A model generated the notes under the pieces. The model was not told where the DNA came from, searched no databases, and saw only the letters and a program-made list of their open reading frames with translations. The position numbers and the translations under genes were made by a program. A stretch of 64,000 nt of DNA, from positions 16,682,350 to 16,746,349 of the forward strand of contig NC_067286.1 of assembly GCF_020740795.1 (NCBI RefSeq). Direction: 5' to 3'. Positions within the stretch are counted from its first letter, which is position 1; each line of letters begins with the position of its first letter. Shown piece after piece: positions 27,044 to 39,526 of the stretch. The stretch is from Apus apus. Taxonomy: Eukaryota > Chordata > Aves > Apodiformes > Apodidae.

Positions 27044-30000
27044 CGTATTGGGTTATCTAGCCCCAGTGAAAGGCAGGCTTCCCTCACACCTCAGGCTCCC
27101 AGCATCCCACTTTCAAGGCAGGAGGGTTGGCTCCTTCATCCTGCACCATGTTGTCCCATCAGGACAGGATGACCCAAGCAGCCACCTCCCCAGAGCTCAC
27201 CCCAGCTTCCCACTTCTTTTGGAAAGACTTGACATCATGCTTACACCACAGAAATTTTCTATATAGCACTTCCAGTTCACGGAAGAGAGCATAACATCAG
27301 TTTGGTTTAGGTGATGTTACACTGGTGTCAGGAAGACTTTGCCAACATGTCCCCATTAGTATGGGGAAACAGAGTATGTTATGTCCAAATTAGGATTTCT
27401 AGGACATTTTCTAATACAAGCTCCTCTTCTATATGCACTGGGCACAGGGAAATAGGTAAGTTTCATTGTCTAAGCAAACCCACCACCTTTTTTCTCCCCA
27501 TATCTCCTCACTATGCTTTTATGCTTGGGAGCCTTGGGATTTACTTTCCTGGCAGCTCCATCACAAGACTCACTGCTCACATCTCCAGCATGCCTTAAGC
27601 TGTCTTAGGAGCACTGTCCTGACTCCATCCATACACAGATCAGCTTGAAAAGAGCTTTGTCCTCAAGGAGGGGAGATCAGAGAACTGAGCTAGCCACAGG
27701 GTGAGAAAAGGTAACCCCAAACAGCAAGAAAATGCTTCCTTCCTCCATTTTGTGAGGGTAAATCACCAGATCCCAGCAAACACTTAAATAGCACAAGTAA
27801 AAGCAGGAGAAGCTAAGAGCTGCACATGAAACTATTACACAAGTTGGAGGGAAAGAAATTCTCCATTTTTTTTTAAACAAAAAGGAAGTTACTTTCGCTT
27901 GCTACTTCTTTCCACCAAGTTTCATATGTCATTACAATTCTAAAATGCAGCTAGGCAAGAATGCGTTCAGCATTCATATACACATTTTTTTAAACACATT
28001 TCGGAAGGCTGCAATGCTTGAGGTGGTACAGAACAGACCCTTCCAGACAGCCTCTTATTTTGCTGAAACTCCAGCAAGAAACAGAAAAGAGAACAAGCTG
28101 ACCCTGCCTCACCAGCAACCACCACCGCCGCCTGGCCCTGGCTGTGCAGATATACCTGCACCTGCAGCAGCAAAAGGGGACAGGAAGGCTCAGTTGCCTT
28201 GGGCTGCCCCTTGCATCTGCTCCTTGCTCCTGCAAGTTGAGCTGAGCCTGCAGCAGAGGCATGGCCAGCCTGGAGCGATGATGGGAATCCCACAGAGCAG
28301 GCTCAGAAATCCCCGTGCTCCCCCAGCAGCCAAGGCTTCCCCTTTGTTTCAGCAGTCATACACAGAGCCTTCCAGTGCCTTTTGAAGCTTGCAGTCAAGT
28401 CTTCAGCCAAAGCTAATTGCTGTCAGATGTCAGGCAAAACGCTTACTGCAACCATTGGTGCATTAGTGACAGGAGATGACACACCCTTCTCCTCTCATTG
28501 TCACTCAAGGTTTGTTGGGTTTTTTTCCTATCAGCATTAACTGGCTTTCAGAAGCCTTGGGGAGAAATGCTAATGCAAGCTTTGAAGCTGGAGGTGAAAA
28601 ATCAGGCAATCCCCAAAGCTCCTGGATGCTCAGCCTGAATCCAGTCCAAATCTGAGCACTTCTGGGTGATATAATTTGGCTGAGCTTATCTCTATCTGCC
28701 TCCACCACAAGCAGATGTGGTCACTGCTACTCTTCTGTCTCCTTTTAACCCCACAGAAAGCTGTCCATGTTGGAGCAAAAAGACCCCAAATTTTACAATC
28801 TCTACTGATAAAACAACAAAGCAGAGTGGAGGCACAGGTAGATGCATAACCTTACAGCAACTAGCTTGACACATTTGCAGGTTAATGTACTTAGAGGCAA
28901 GAAATCAGATGCGCCCAGCAATTGCTGCAAGGAGAGGGAACAGCTGATCTCCACCCACTGGTCCTAAAGATGGGTCTGATTTCAACTGCGGAGCAGACCC
29001 AGGTTGCCAGACCCCTTGCTGAGGTTGCCTGCTGTTGGAGCTGTGGTTCCCCACTTGATCAAAACCCCCTTCCAAAGTCTTTGAAGTTCAAAGATGAGAC
29101 CTTTAGGAAGTCTTAATTCTCTCCCTAGCTGGAGGAGCTTGTCAAAACTATATCAGAGCATCTGACCCATTCCAGCCTCATGGGTCATCATCATTTTAGC
29201 CGCACACCCTCTTTTCCCACCATCACCCCTCCCAGCCTCACAGTTTGCTGCGACTGGAAGGCAGCTGTGGCATTGGGGCACCCAGTCCCCAGGCCTCACC
29301 TCTCGCTCTCCCCAGAGGATTCATCTCCCACGGGGTTTATGCCTTCAGCACTCTCCTGGCACCCCTCTGAGTCTGACATCTTCTCTCCTGGCCGGCTCGG
29401 TGGCCCCACAGCCAGCTCGCTGCACGGGCGCTGCCTTTCCTGTGCTCGGCAGAAGTGAGCTGGGCCGGAAACTTCATGGGCTGAGGGTTTGGGGGGATGG
29501 GAGAGGGGCAGAGGGAATGCAAATTTGGGGTGGTTGTTGTTGGTTTTTTTTTCAGTTGTTTTGGGTTTTTTTAACTTTGGAATATTTTAAAGTTTTGCAT
29601 CTGCCAGCAGCTCAAAACTGGACAGTGCTAGGGTAATTCAAAGGGAAAGCAGGGAGCACCGATATCCCCCCCCCATGGTGGGGAGAGGAGTGACCTGCTA
29701 CTCCCCCATCTGCCCATGCAGCTTTGGGACAGCCCGCATCTCTGAACTGCAGCACCCTACTGGGGTACCAGGGTGCTGCTGCAGGAGCTGCCGAGGTTGT
29801 CCCGACTTCACATCTCTCAAAGGCTGCTGGAGCCAAAGGGTCTGCTTCTGCCCTGCAGCTGTCACCTCTCATGTGCCTTCACAGCTCTGCTTCTTCCCTA
29901 TGGCTCCCCGCTGTTGCCACCATTGGTGGAGGTTCTACAGCTCCTCCTGGGGCTTCAGCTCTTATCTCTTCACCACTGGTGAAGGACATGGCTAACAGCC

Positions 30001-30234
30001 AGTGGTACAGGCTGGCAGGAGGATGGCATGGCCTCAGCCTCTCCTCCCTGCAATGAGGGGGATAGGCATACCCAGCTACATGGAGAGACCAACAGCAGAA
30101 ATGTTCCCCCATCCCCATCCCTGCAACACAGACCCTGCCAAAGCCTCCCCATCCCAACCAGGACACCCACAGCAGGGGTAGACCCTTCTGGCACCATGGC
30201 ATGGGTTGGGTTATTGCCCCCCAGGCAGGCAACA
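27044..30234. other. Noncoding stretch downstream of TNNI2
   Basis: I recognise no exon or repeat family between the CR1 and the TNNI2 polyadenylation region. A T/G-rich simple stretch lies at about 29530-29572. GC content rises moderately around 29250-29480 without a clear CpG island. Confidence 0.4.
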
Positions 30235-30254
30235 CCCGCCTCTCCCACCAAAGC

Positions 30255-30260
30255 TTTATT
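30255..30260 (-). terminator. TNNI2 polyadenylation signal
   Basis: On the minus strand an AATAAA hexamer (context gtAATAAAgctt) lies about 125 bases after the TNNI2 stop codon at 30386-30384. No other canonical hexamer lies between, so the 3' untranslated region is probably only about 140-150 bases long. Confidence 0.7.
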
Positions 30261-30383
30261 TACACCACTGCTGCCCAGGTGCAGCTCTTCGCAAAACCAG
30301 AGAAACAGCACCCAGTCAGTGCCCTTGGGCCCGGGGGAGACAGCAGGGACAGAAGAGAGTGGAGGACGGGTGTAGAGAGGTGC

Positions 30384-33300
30384 TTAGGACTCGCCAGCCT
30401 CAAACATCTTCTTCCTGCCCTCCATGCCAGACTTCTCCTCGATGTTCTTCCTCCAGTCACCAACATCACGGAGGTCCTTCTCCTGGGGGAGGGATTGAGG
30501 TGTGGGTACAAGCAGTGCCCCCCATGGTAAGAACCCACCCAGGTGATGCCCTTCACCTATTCATTCATGGAAAACCCCATGTCAGTTAGAGAAACTGAGT
30601 TCCACCCATACATGTACATATTTTTGGCTGCTCCCTCCTTTTTCAACATCAGAGATGCCAGAGGAGGAAATATGAAGCAGGAAGAACATTATGGAGGAAG
30701 GTTCACCCTTAACTCTGTCTATCACACCAGGAGGTGTAAGCCTGAAAAATGGGGGCTGAGTTCTGTATGGGTACAGGGGAGAGGGAAGGAGTACCTTCTC
30801 AGTATCCTCCTTCTTGACTTGCTTCAGGTTGGCTCGGAGGTCCATGCAGACCTTGTGCTTGGAGCCCAGCAGGGCCCGCAGCATCGCGTCAGCAGACATG
30901 CGCACCCTGCGCAGCGGCGGCCTCTTGAACTTGCCCCGAAGGTCAAAGAGCTTCTGGCTCAAGTCTTCCAGCTATTGGGAGAGGAAATGGGGGGGGGCAG
31001 GGAAGAGAGAAAGAAGGGCATGGCTTTCATGAGACAGACCCAAGTGGCACAGAGAGGTATGAAGAGGCTGGAGACTCCCTTAAGGGTTAGCTCTGGCATA
31101 AACTCACCTCCTTGCTCGTCTTCTGTAGCTTCACCTCTGTGTCATACCTCTCCTCATCCACTGACTCTATCTTGGCATGAAGCTTTTTGCACAGCTCCTG
31201 GGAGAAAAAGTAGAGAGAGATATTGACTGCCAGAACCCACACATCTAATTCCTCTCTACTGACCTCTCTGACACAAAGACCTCAGTCCAGAATACCAGAT
31301 TGTGTCAAAACTAGATAGCTAATGGTGGCTCACAGGCAAGCTCCTGGTCTCCATGACAATGTCTTCATGCTAATGCTGCCTCAACACATCATTAGCAATG
31401 CAGCTTTCCTGCTAGCCAGACCTCTTTCTTTTGCAGATTCCCCAGCTGTCTCTCAAGCAAATTCCACATCCAGTCAGGTCCAGAGCACCCACAAGATGGG
31501 AAGAACCATCTAGATTCACCAGGCTGACTGAGGGAGCCAAATGCCTTCTGTTCCAGCACAGTGAAAGCATTAAAGAAGTCTCTACCTGAAGTTCTTGCAT
31601 GGATCCTGGGATTGACAGAGGAGGGCAATGCTCTGCCAGGTAGTTTTGCTTTTCCACTTCTTTAGCAGCTGCTTCTTTTTCTATTTCAGTGACAGCAAGC
31701 TGGAGCATAGCACTCTGGAAAGCAGCAGGAGGATGTTCAGCATGGAGCAGAGGCAAGGAAAGAGGGCAAGGGGTTTGATAAAGGAGGGAGAGCCCTAATG
31801 CCGAGGCAGCTTGGGGAGCTTCCCATCAACACCAGGGCCTCCAAGCAATGGGTACTGGTGGACATCCAGTAAGGAGTGGGGAAGGGTGTGGGAGGCTCCC
31901 AAGTGGTTCAGTATAGCCTCTTCCAGGAGGGAGAGTGCCAAGACCTGGCTGACTCAAAATGGGAGACAGGACAGTCAGGACACACCTCACCAAGCCCCAG
32001 CAGTGCCACATACCTTCAGGTGCTGCCGACGGGCAGTGGCTGCCCTCCTTTTTTTCTGCAAGAGGGAGGAATGAGAGAGAAGCAAATTATCAGGCACCCA
32101 TTCCCCTTTCCATTCCCCCTTCCCCATACAACCCCACAGTCTGCCAAGGACCTGCAGCCACGCCAGGGAGTTGGTCCCAGCCCAGGATGTGTGGCTTGAC
32201 ACACAGTTGGTCCTCAAACCAGCAGCACTCAAAAAAGAGGTCCCCTGCTGCTCCCAGCCTTGCCAACCTCAGGTAGCTAAGACCTTCTAAGTGCCTCAGG
32301 AAAAGATAATGATGATTATGAAGATGGGCAAAAAAAAAACAACTTCAAACTTGGCTCCTTGGGACTTTTAGCTTTTTCTCTAATTTCCTTTTCACTCAGA
32401 TGTGTGTTTTGCTTTGCACTCAACCACTCTGATGCCCGTGGGCACTCCAGAACTGTGAGGTGTCTTTCTGAGCAGTCACTAGCACACATGGTGAGAAGGA
32501 TGGCCAGGCAGGTGAAAACACAAAGGCTGAATAATTTCTGGAGCTGGAAGACCCAGTGCAGGTGATGCTGAAGGTGATGCTGTGAGAGACAGAGACTCCT
32601 TTTGCAACTCTTCTCCAGCCTGGCAGCTACAGGTATTTTGATATGCTGTGATAGGGCAGTGAGGAGGCAGGTCCAGGGCATGGTGGGTTAATCATCGCTG
32701 GAGGACAGGCACAACCATGGGGTCTGCAGGCCTGGAGGCTGCTCTTGCCACAGGAGGGCCACGAGGCTGTGGCTGCAAGATAAAAACTAGCTCTGGGATG
32801 CCAGGTGAGCCTGGGAGACCAAGCCTGCCCTTCTGCACCAGTGACATGCTGGAACGGCAGCGACAGGTCTCCTATTATAAAAATATAAAAGAAGTCACAG
32901 CCTTGATGTGCTGCTGCACTGCAGCTCTTTCCTTAGCATTTTGCCCAGAAGACCAAGTAAGGCTGAGTGTAGCTGGGGCAAGGGAAGCACACCCAGACAT
33001 CTGATGTGCTGTGGTGATGGAGGAAGAAAGCAGTGTTGGGTGTGTGTCTGTGATGCACAGGGGAGGAAGTGGATAAAGATCTGCAGAGCTAAATGTAACA
33101 AAATCTGACTTGTTTTACATACGCAAATGGTGCTAAGGCACCCCTGTCAGGGCTGAAGGATTCTAGAGGGGAAAAGCACTCAGAGATGCTGCATACCATT
33201 AACCAGAAGGATTTTGTTCATATAACTCTGGCTGTGGGCCACACGAGAGTGGATCCCTTGAGGACTGTTAGCCCAGGGCTTATTCTCCCTCTGACAATTG

Positions 33301-34322
33301 GTACCTGGGACAGAGTGCCCTCCCAGCCTTTCCTGGGCATGAATAAAGGCATCTGTTAGATATTATAACCTCATTGTGGAGTTTCTGTATGTCCCTGAAA
33401 TCCTCATTTCTTCTGGTGAGGACAAGCTTGAGCTTGTGGTGCTCTGGACATGTGGAGAGGTGCCAAGTACAGATGCAAAAATAAAAGATGGAGCAACTTG
33501 CTAAGAGGAGATACAGAATGACAAAGCCATGCACAATTCTTCCACACCTTCCTTTGTGTTTCCTCAGCCACCCCCAGGCTTCAAGGCCAGCCCCTGTTCC
33601 AGCACAGCTAGAAGCCTGGAAGAACTTGATAAGGACGCAATCTCCACCCTGCTCACACTGCCCTGGATGCAGGGCTCACCAGATTGCCTTCTAGAAGCCA
33701 TCTGACTGTGTTCGATGGGCAGAAAAAAAGCGTCTAGGTGTGGGGATGGACAAGAGGCTGCTCAGCCAAGGGCTGGGTGGTGGATGGGTGAAGGACAGGT
33801 GATGGAGGAGAGACGGCTCTGGACCACCGCCTTCCCAGCACCATCTCGTGGCCGGCTGGGGAAATAGGAAAGGAGGGAAGAGAGCATCTAACTCCAAGCC
33901 AGGAGGCAGAAAAGACCTTGAAAAGGGATTTTTTTTCTACTTCCCATCTTTACCAGAAGCAGTTAGGAAGAAGGCCCTACTATGAACCTTTCCCTCCACA
34001 CACCCCACCCCGCCCACCCAATCCCCCCTTCCCTTCCTGCCACCCAGCCACTGCTTTTCCTAAGGAGGAACAGTGAAGCCAGGACTGATGTCATGAGCAT
34101 TGCTAAAGGAAAAACCCCAGCAAAACACACTTACCTCTTCACTGTTCAGGATGAGCAGATGGACAAGAAAGGGAAGGAAGAGAAAGGGGAGGAAAAGGCA
34201 GTTAGCATCCTCATCAGAAACAAGCAGAGGAACCTTAACATGTAAAAAGTTGGCGATTGAACAAAAGCTTTTAAATGCCAACAAAATATTAAAGACAGAA
34301 AAATGGGAACTTACTCAGACAT
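30384..34322 (-). CDS. TNNI2: Troponin I, fast skeletal muscle
   Basis: TNNI2 is the inhibitory subunit of the troponin complex on thin filaments of fast skeletal muscle. It blocks actomyosin ATPase until calcium-loaded troponin C releases it. Seven coding exons join in phase: 34322-34315, 34141-34135 (7 bases), 32055-32014, 31714-31586, 31197-31108, 30971-30795 and 30482-30384. They give 183 residues, the chicken length as I recall it. The N-terminus [19 protein letters not shown] is the troponin C-binding helix. IT-arm residues follow, then the inhibitory peptide [12 protein letters not shown] at about 105-116 and the switch helix [16 protein letters not shown]. The C-terminal mobile domain ends in MFEAGES. 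All introns are GT-AG. The coding start lies in an exon whose acceptor (ttcattgcag) is at about 34345, so a noncoding first exon lies further upstream. I could not place that exon. The strand and order next to SYT8 and the LSP1-like exon support orthology. Confidence 0.96.
34135..34141 (-). other. Seven-base TNNI2 microexon
   Basis: The minus strand reads gaacag|TGAAGAG|GTAAGTG, a 7-nucleotide exon flanked by a good acceptor and a consensus donor. It joins ATGTCTGA from the previous exon to the AAAAAAAGG of the next, giving codons for M-S-D-E-E-K-K. This restores the known N-terminus exactly and keeps the phase. Very small exons near the start are a known feature of troponin genes. Confidence 0.9.
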
Positions 34323-34730
34323 CTTGCTTTAGGTAGTTCTAAGCCTGCAATGAAAACCAAGGAAAAAAAGGTTCATCATTATTCGTGCTGGTGGTGACTT
34401 TCTTGGGTTTAAAAACAGTGATAGATTCCTCTAGGGAAAAAAGAACTAGAAGAAGATGGAGGAGGGGGTGGGGGGAAAAGAGGAACAGGTTTGCTCTCAG
34501 TCCCCAACTTCTCTACATTTTCATCATAGGAGGAAGTGGCTGCAGTTTGTGATTGAGAGCCAAATATTTGTCTCCTCACAGCCACACAAGCCTCAGCATC
34601 AGGGGCTTCTGGCCCAGCACCATTTGGTTTGGTCACAAAGAGAGATTTGTGGCAATAGCTCCTGCAGGCATGTTTCTTGCTTGACCCCCAGGAAACCATT
34701 TTATGCAACGAAGAAAAAAAGAGGGAAAAG

Positions 34731-34740
34731 TTATTTTTAG
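34731..34740 (-). promoter_or_regulatory. MEF2 site upstream of TNNI2 coding exons
   Basis: The minus strand reads CTAAAAATAA, a full match to the MEF2 consensus YTAWWWWTAR. It lies about 390 bases upstream of the exon with the TNNI2 start codon, probably in intron 1. A CANNTG E-box (catttg) lies about 110 bases away. Avian TNNI2 is known to have an intronic muscle enhancer with MEF2 and E-box sites, so this is a good candidate for it. A near-match (one mismatch) lies at 35548-35557. Confidence 0.5.
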
Positions 34741-36196
34741 TGTACTGCTTCACTCTGCCATGCAGTCTTGCCCCGCTTCATGAACAACAAATATTCCAAA
34801 GCCTGAGGGTTAGAACACCCTGGGAACAGAGTGAGGCAGCAATCTCAGGTGACAAGGAAGGACTTCAGAGGATGCTGCTGCCAGTATGCGCATCCATTTT
34901 GTGGGGCAGGGGAACCTGTCTCAACAACCTTAGCACAGATGATGTAGAACGAGCTTTAAAGTTATTATTTGATTGGTAAAGGACAAAGAGTTTCTCCAAG
35001 CAATTTCTTGCATTTCCTTTAAGTGGAAAATTTACAGGGACAATGCAGCATGTTAGGGAAGAGATGGAAGAGCACCTTTGTTTTGCTGTAAATTATTTTC
35101 CTGTATATATAATTTTACTTTTCTAGCAGAGCAATATCTCTCACTTGTCTCTCCTAATCAAAGGAGGCTGGAGTGTTGGCCGAGCCCAAAACTAGTCCTT
35201 GCAGAATAGGCAAGCCTTTGAGATGCAGTCATCTGCAGATCTGGGAGGGTTTGTCAGGAGATGAAGCGTTAACAGGGGCTCATGCCCGAGGAAGAGGCAC
35301 AGCTTGCAGGGCCAAGGAAATTTTATCCTGGAAAATGTGCAGGCCCATCACATTATTCTGAGGTGGGGGAGGGGAGGAAAGTGCTTCTAAAAATGGCCAG
35401 GGAGCTGCAGAAGGAGCTGCAGCTGTCTCCTCCAACAGCAGCCTTTCCCCTGTGCCAGCCCCCGTGACTTGGGAGGTCGGGGCGAAGCAAAAGCCACCAC
35501 AGGTGGCTGGGTTACAGCTGAGGGACAGGGAGGCTGAGGAACAGCAGCTATTTTTACTTGAATCCCTGCCCCACACACACCCACTTTGGTCGCAGAATTG
35601 CTGCAAGCACTGAAGAAGCAAGGGGACAACACCAGGCTGTGGCTTGTTGCCTGCAACGTGGGCTCTAAGTCACCTGTTCTTGGCTGGGGGACACAGTCCA
35701 TTTGGATGTCATCCTTGTCTGAGGGTGTTTTGGGGGGGAGGAAGGCACCGCAAAGACCGGGTTGGGCATAAGTAGGGAGCACCACCAAGTTACCACAGGC
35801 AAGGATCCCATGTCCTGTGGCCCAGGGGAGGTTAGTGTTTGGGAGCCCACGGCTCTGCTTGCCCTTGCCAATAAAGCCAGAAAGAAAAACCAGCCAAGAG
35901 AAGGGAAGGTATGAAACCAAAGAGAAAGAAGGTCCCTGGAAAAGACAAGCTTTCCAAAGCATGGACCCTCTCCCGCAGGCAAAGGATGGAGGAGGTTTTA
36001 TTAGCACCCCTGTTTCTCCCAGCAGGTCACCCCACCTGGCATTTATCTCCATAAAACTCAGGTAGTCCATCTGCTTCCCATCACCCTATAAGAACAAGCT
36101 GGGTCAGTAAGAGACATGCAAAACGGCTCACCCAAGTCTGGAGGAGAAAACCAGAGAGTGCTGCTGGCCGGACAGGACGGACTGGCGAGCCGCAGG

Positions 36197-36225
36197 CAGC
36201 TGGCTGAGTAAGGAGGTATAAAAGG
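36197..36225 (+). promoter_or_regulatory. E-box and TATA box on the plus strand (candidate promoter)
   Basis: CAGCTG at 36197-36202 is followed 15 bases later by TATAAAAGG at 36217-36225, a near-ideal TATA box. A plus-strand AATAAA lies at 36566-36571. Together they could mark a short transcript of about 340 bases starting near 36248. No convincing protein is encoded in it. It is divergent to TNNI2 and upstream of it, so it could be an enhancer or promoter-associated RNA, or chance. Confidence 0.25.
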
Positions 36226-36887
36226 GCTTCTCGGGTGGCTCAGCAGAAAATCCACCTTCTCTTTAAGGGCATGGAGACTTTCTCAGACCAATGATGTGCA
36301 AGAGTCCCTTGTGTACCTCCCTTGGCTGGGGCAGGCCAGGCAGGCAGGCCCGGAGGAGAGGGCAGCCCCTGGGGAGGGGGAGGGCATCTTCTACCCATGG
36401 GATGGGGAAGCAGAGCCAACCCGAAGGAGCCAGGAGGCTTTTCCTCAGGAGTGCCGAGGAGGGAGCCTTACTCCCCCTCTTCCTCCCATCAACCTGTGCC
36501 AGAGATACAGCTTCAAGGTTGTGAGGAGCCCAGACTCCCTGCACACATCCATCTGCATGGCCTCTAATAAAACTTCCTGTTGGAAGCATTAAGTGGCTTT
36601 TCCATGGACAAAGGCACAGCTCTCTTAAGCTTCAATGGCTTGGGAGTAGCTCTGCCCTTTGGGAATGGAGATGGGAAAGAGCCTGCAGCCTCCAGCCCAC
36701 TGCCAATAGCATGTGCAAGATCAATCCATGGCTAGCATGCTCTTTTAACCTCACCACATAGGAAGCATTTGCAGCTCCTCCCCATTTCAACACAACTAAG
36801 GTTTTTTAAAAAGGAAACCTGTGGAGCCACTGCTGGCAGCCTCGAGGCTCGCTGCAGTGCAAGGGCTGGGGAGAGGCAGCAGAGCAT

Positions 36888-36907
36888 GGGGGGGCAACCC
36901 CCCCCCC
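36888..36907. repeat. G-run/C-run inverted repeat
   Basis: Seven G (36888-36894), a 3-base loop (caa) and ten C (36898-36907), followed by further C-rich bases ending in ccccat. The arms could pair as a very GC-rich hairpin, or the C-rich strand could form an i-motif. No function is evident. Confidence 0.6.
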
Positions 36908-39526
36908 TCCCCCATCTGCTGTCAGATGTCTCAGATCTGTATCTCCACGGGTCCGAGGCAGAGGCAGGTGGAAATGTAGCTGAAAATATTCACCATCCCC
37001 AATCCCAGCACGTGTGTGTGTAGGGGATCCCATGGAGACAGAAGTCCAAACAGCTCCTGTCCGCCTCCCCCAGCCCAGGCGCTGCCTCCCCTTTAAGCCA
37101 GGGTTTTTTAGACTGATTCAGACATGGCCCTGACAATATTTTCCAGGCACCACTCCGAGGTTATATGGATAGCAACAAATCTGCTGCTGCAGGCCTCCTG
37201 TTTCACCACCTTTAGCATGGTAGAAGTAATGCTGCAGATGCTGGTGAAGGAAGAGCAAGTCCTTGAGACAGGGCTGGTTGGCCCCATAACAAGTGGAGAA
37301 GGGAGAAGCCCTCAGTGCAGGCAAGGCTGGGAACACTCAGGATTTATTCCTCTGAAATGCAGATGGTAGATGGCTTGGGTAACGATTATCGCAGTGTCAA
37401 TGTATGCTGATGTGTATATCTGACCTACCCTTTGCAGTCCCCAGTGTGACTCCTCAGCAGAGGTTTTGGCTGGTTCTGCCCCCAGCTGGGCTCCCCTACA
37501 ATGGCTGTGGGTCAGCACCTGGTGAAGGAGCCAGGCTTGGGAACAGCTGTAAATATGACAGCGCCATCCAACCCTCCTCCTCACTCACCTCCTGCACATC
37601 CATGTCCCCAGGGTGATGAGCTCTAATGGAGACAGGGATCTACAGCTCCAGGCAGACCTAGTAAATAGGGAGGTTAAACTCCAGCATCTTCTCCCCCCAG
37701 GAGCATCCCTTGCTGCAGCTGCTGAGGAAGACTCATTGGCAGAGGCACCACTGCACCCAGCACCCATCTCCCATCTGGAGATGTCTGGCAGGAGGAATGC
37801 CTGCTTGTCCCAGCTGAAGCCAGTTTCTCAGAAAACAAAAAAAAACCAACCAGACCAAAGCAAGCACACTTGCAGACAGACAGTAGCCACCCTCAACAGC
37901 CAACAGCAGAAATCACCCAGTCAGGGACAGCTTAGCAGCTTCACTTCTCCTCAGTCCCAACTCACAAGCCACGGTTGACTCCAGAGTTAAAAGGACTCTT
38001 TATTATTCTTGCAAAGTCTCTACAGCTGTTTTCTTTAGCTCCCTATGCAGCTATGCACATTCCAGCCACTGCTGGCCCACTGCTGCTCCAAAGAGTAACT
38101 CAGCTCTTGGTGGAGGGATAAAAACTGGGTTATCCATTCAAAAATTACCCACACCCAAAGAATCTCCTTCAGTCCTGTAAAATTAAGGCTTTCTGAACTT
38201 CCTGGAGTTCAGGCATGGAGCACAGCAAAAGAGATCAGCTCTCAGTTCAAGGCTTTGGATTATCACCTTGTGATAGGGAAGTGTTGGCCTGAAATAGTTG
38301 AATAAAGAAATAAAAAAAAATAAGTCCCATAAGCAAAATTTTAGCTAAAACATGTGTGTTTGTAGGATATGGAAAAAGTGGACAGTGAGGTGTGGTAATA
38401 GGGTGAGCAGAAGTTCTAGCCTCCAAGTCTGCATAAGGCTTTCTTTAGAGATGTCTTGCACAGAGGTTAAGCTGTAGAGCAGCATTCCCAAAAAAACAAA
38501 GAGGCTCCAGGCCTAGAATGTCATGAGGAAGAAACCCAGTGAGGACCAGGAAGAACAGAAAAATTAACATGTCTCTAAGTAGGAGCTATGGTTAACACCG
38601 AGAAAGACAGAAGTAGCAGTTTAAGTGTTTGAGTGATAAATGAACCAGTTCCTTGCAGAAAAACTCAAGCAAGACATAAGGAAGCTCCAGACAAGTCCTT
38701 CAGAGAGGTGCTCAGCTCTGTGAATATGAAGTATAAGTGGGGGCATTGCACAGGGGCCAGAAGTGGACACACCATTCACACATGGGTACCTTTCCTGTGA
38801 AGCAGATGACCTTGTTCCCTTCTCTTGTTTCCCTCCACTCATTTGTGAGGGATGGGCCATGAGTATGGCTCACCATTTCCAGAGCACTTTCACCAGCCTG
38901 CAAGGCCAGACACAGAGAAGGTTCTACAGGAGGTTCTGCTCTGTGCTTTAGAGAGACTCAGGTATGGCACCTCTGGGCCAGGCTAACCACCACATATTGG
39001 AAGGACTAGGCTGATGAATCCATGCAAGCTGTGCCTCATGGCATCTCCTACATCGTTACACCTTGCCTCCTCTTCAACATCCTACAAGCATAGAGTGGAC
39101 AGGCACTACGGAATAACATGACACTACATCTTATTTTCAAGGATGACACTGTTAGCAAAAAAAAAAAAAGCCACCGGCTGAGCAGCAATTGAGCTCATGG
39201 TAAAAGCTCAGGCAGGACTCCTGAGCTAACTAGTGCCTGACTTCCCTTTGCTTTCCCAAGATCACATCAGAACTAAACAAAGCACGTTCTGCCCAGAACA
39301 CTCCCTCTCCCTCCAGTGTATCCCTAGAAGAGCTCCCCATGTTCTATTTTAGATGACACCAGCCACGAGGAACTGCTACAAAGGCAGGCCATGGCTTTCC
39401 ATCTGTGACAGTGCTGTCTTACCTCCTCCACAGCTACAGTCACCTCATTCACTCCCAAGATGGAGTTAAAGCTTTTGGCTTTTCCTCTTCAGAACCACTG
39501 CCAAACAACACAACCACCCTGTCTAT

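Larger units (their letters stand above)
34345..39526. other. Interval between TNNI2 and the phosphatase-like gene
   Basis: This interval should hold the TNNI2 noncoding first exon and promoter, and the 3' untranslated region of the phosphatase-like gene. A minus-strand AATAAA at 38004-37999 could end that gene, about 1.5 kb after its stop. A 227-residue minus-strand frame at 36070-35387 has no recognisable domain. A TATA motif and a later AATAAA on the plus strand are listed separately. No interspersed repeat was seen. Confidence 0.4.

Noticed and set aside
30543-31226. 227-residue plus-strand frame
   Set aside because: It is antisense to two TNNI2 coding exons; the minus-strand translation is the real protein.
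35387-36070. 227-residue minus-strand open frame upstream of TNNI2
   Set aside because: It has no recognisable domain, biased composition, and no start context or splice partner. It probably overlaps TNNI2 regulatory sequence.
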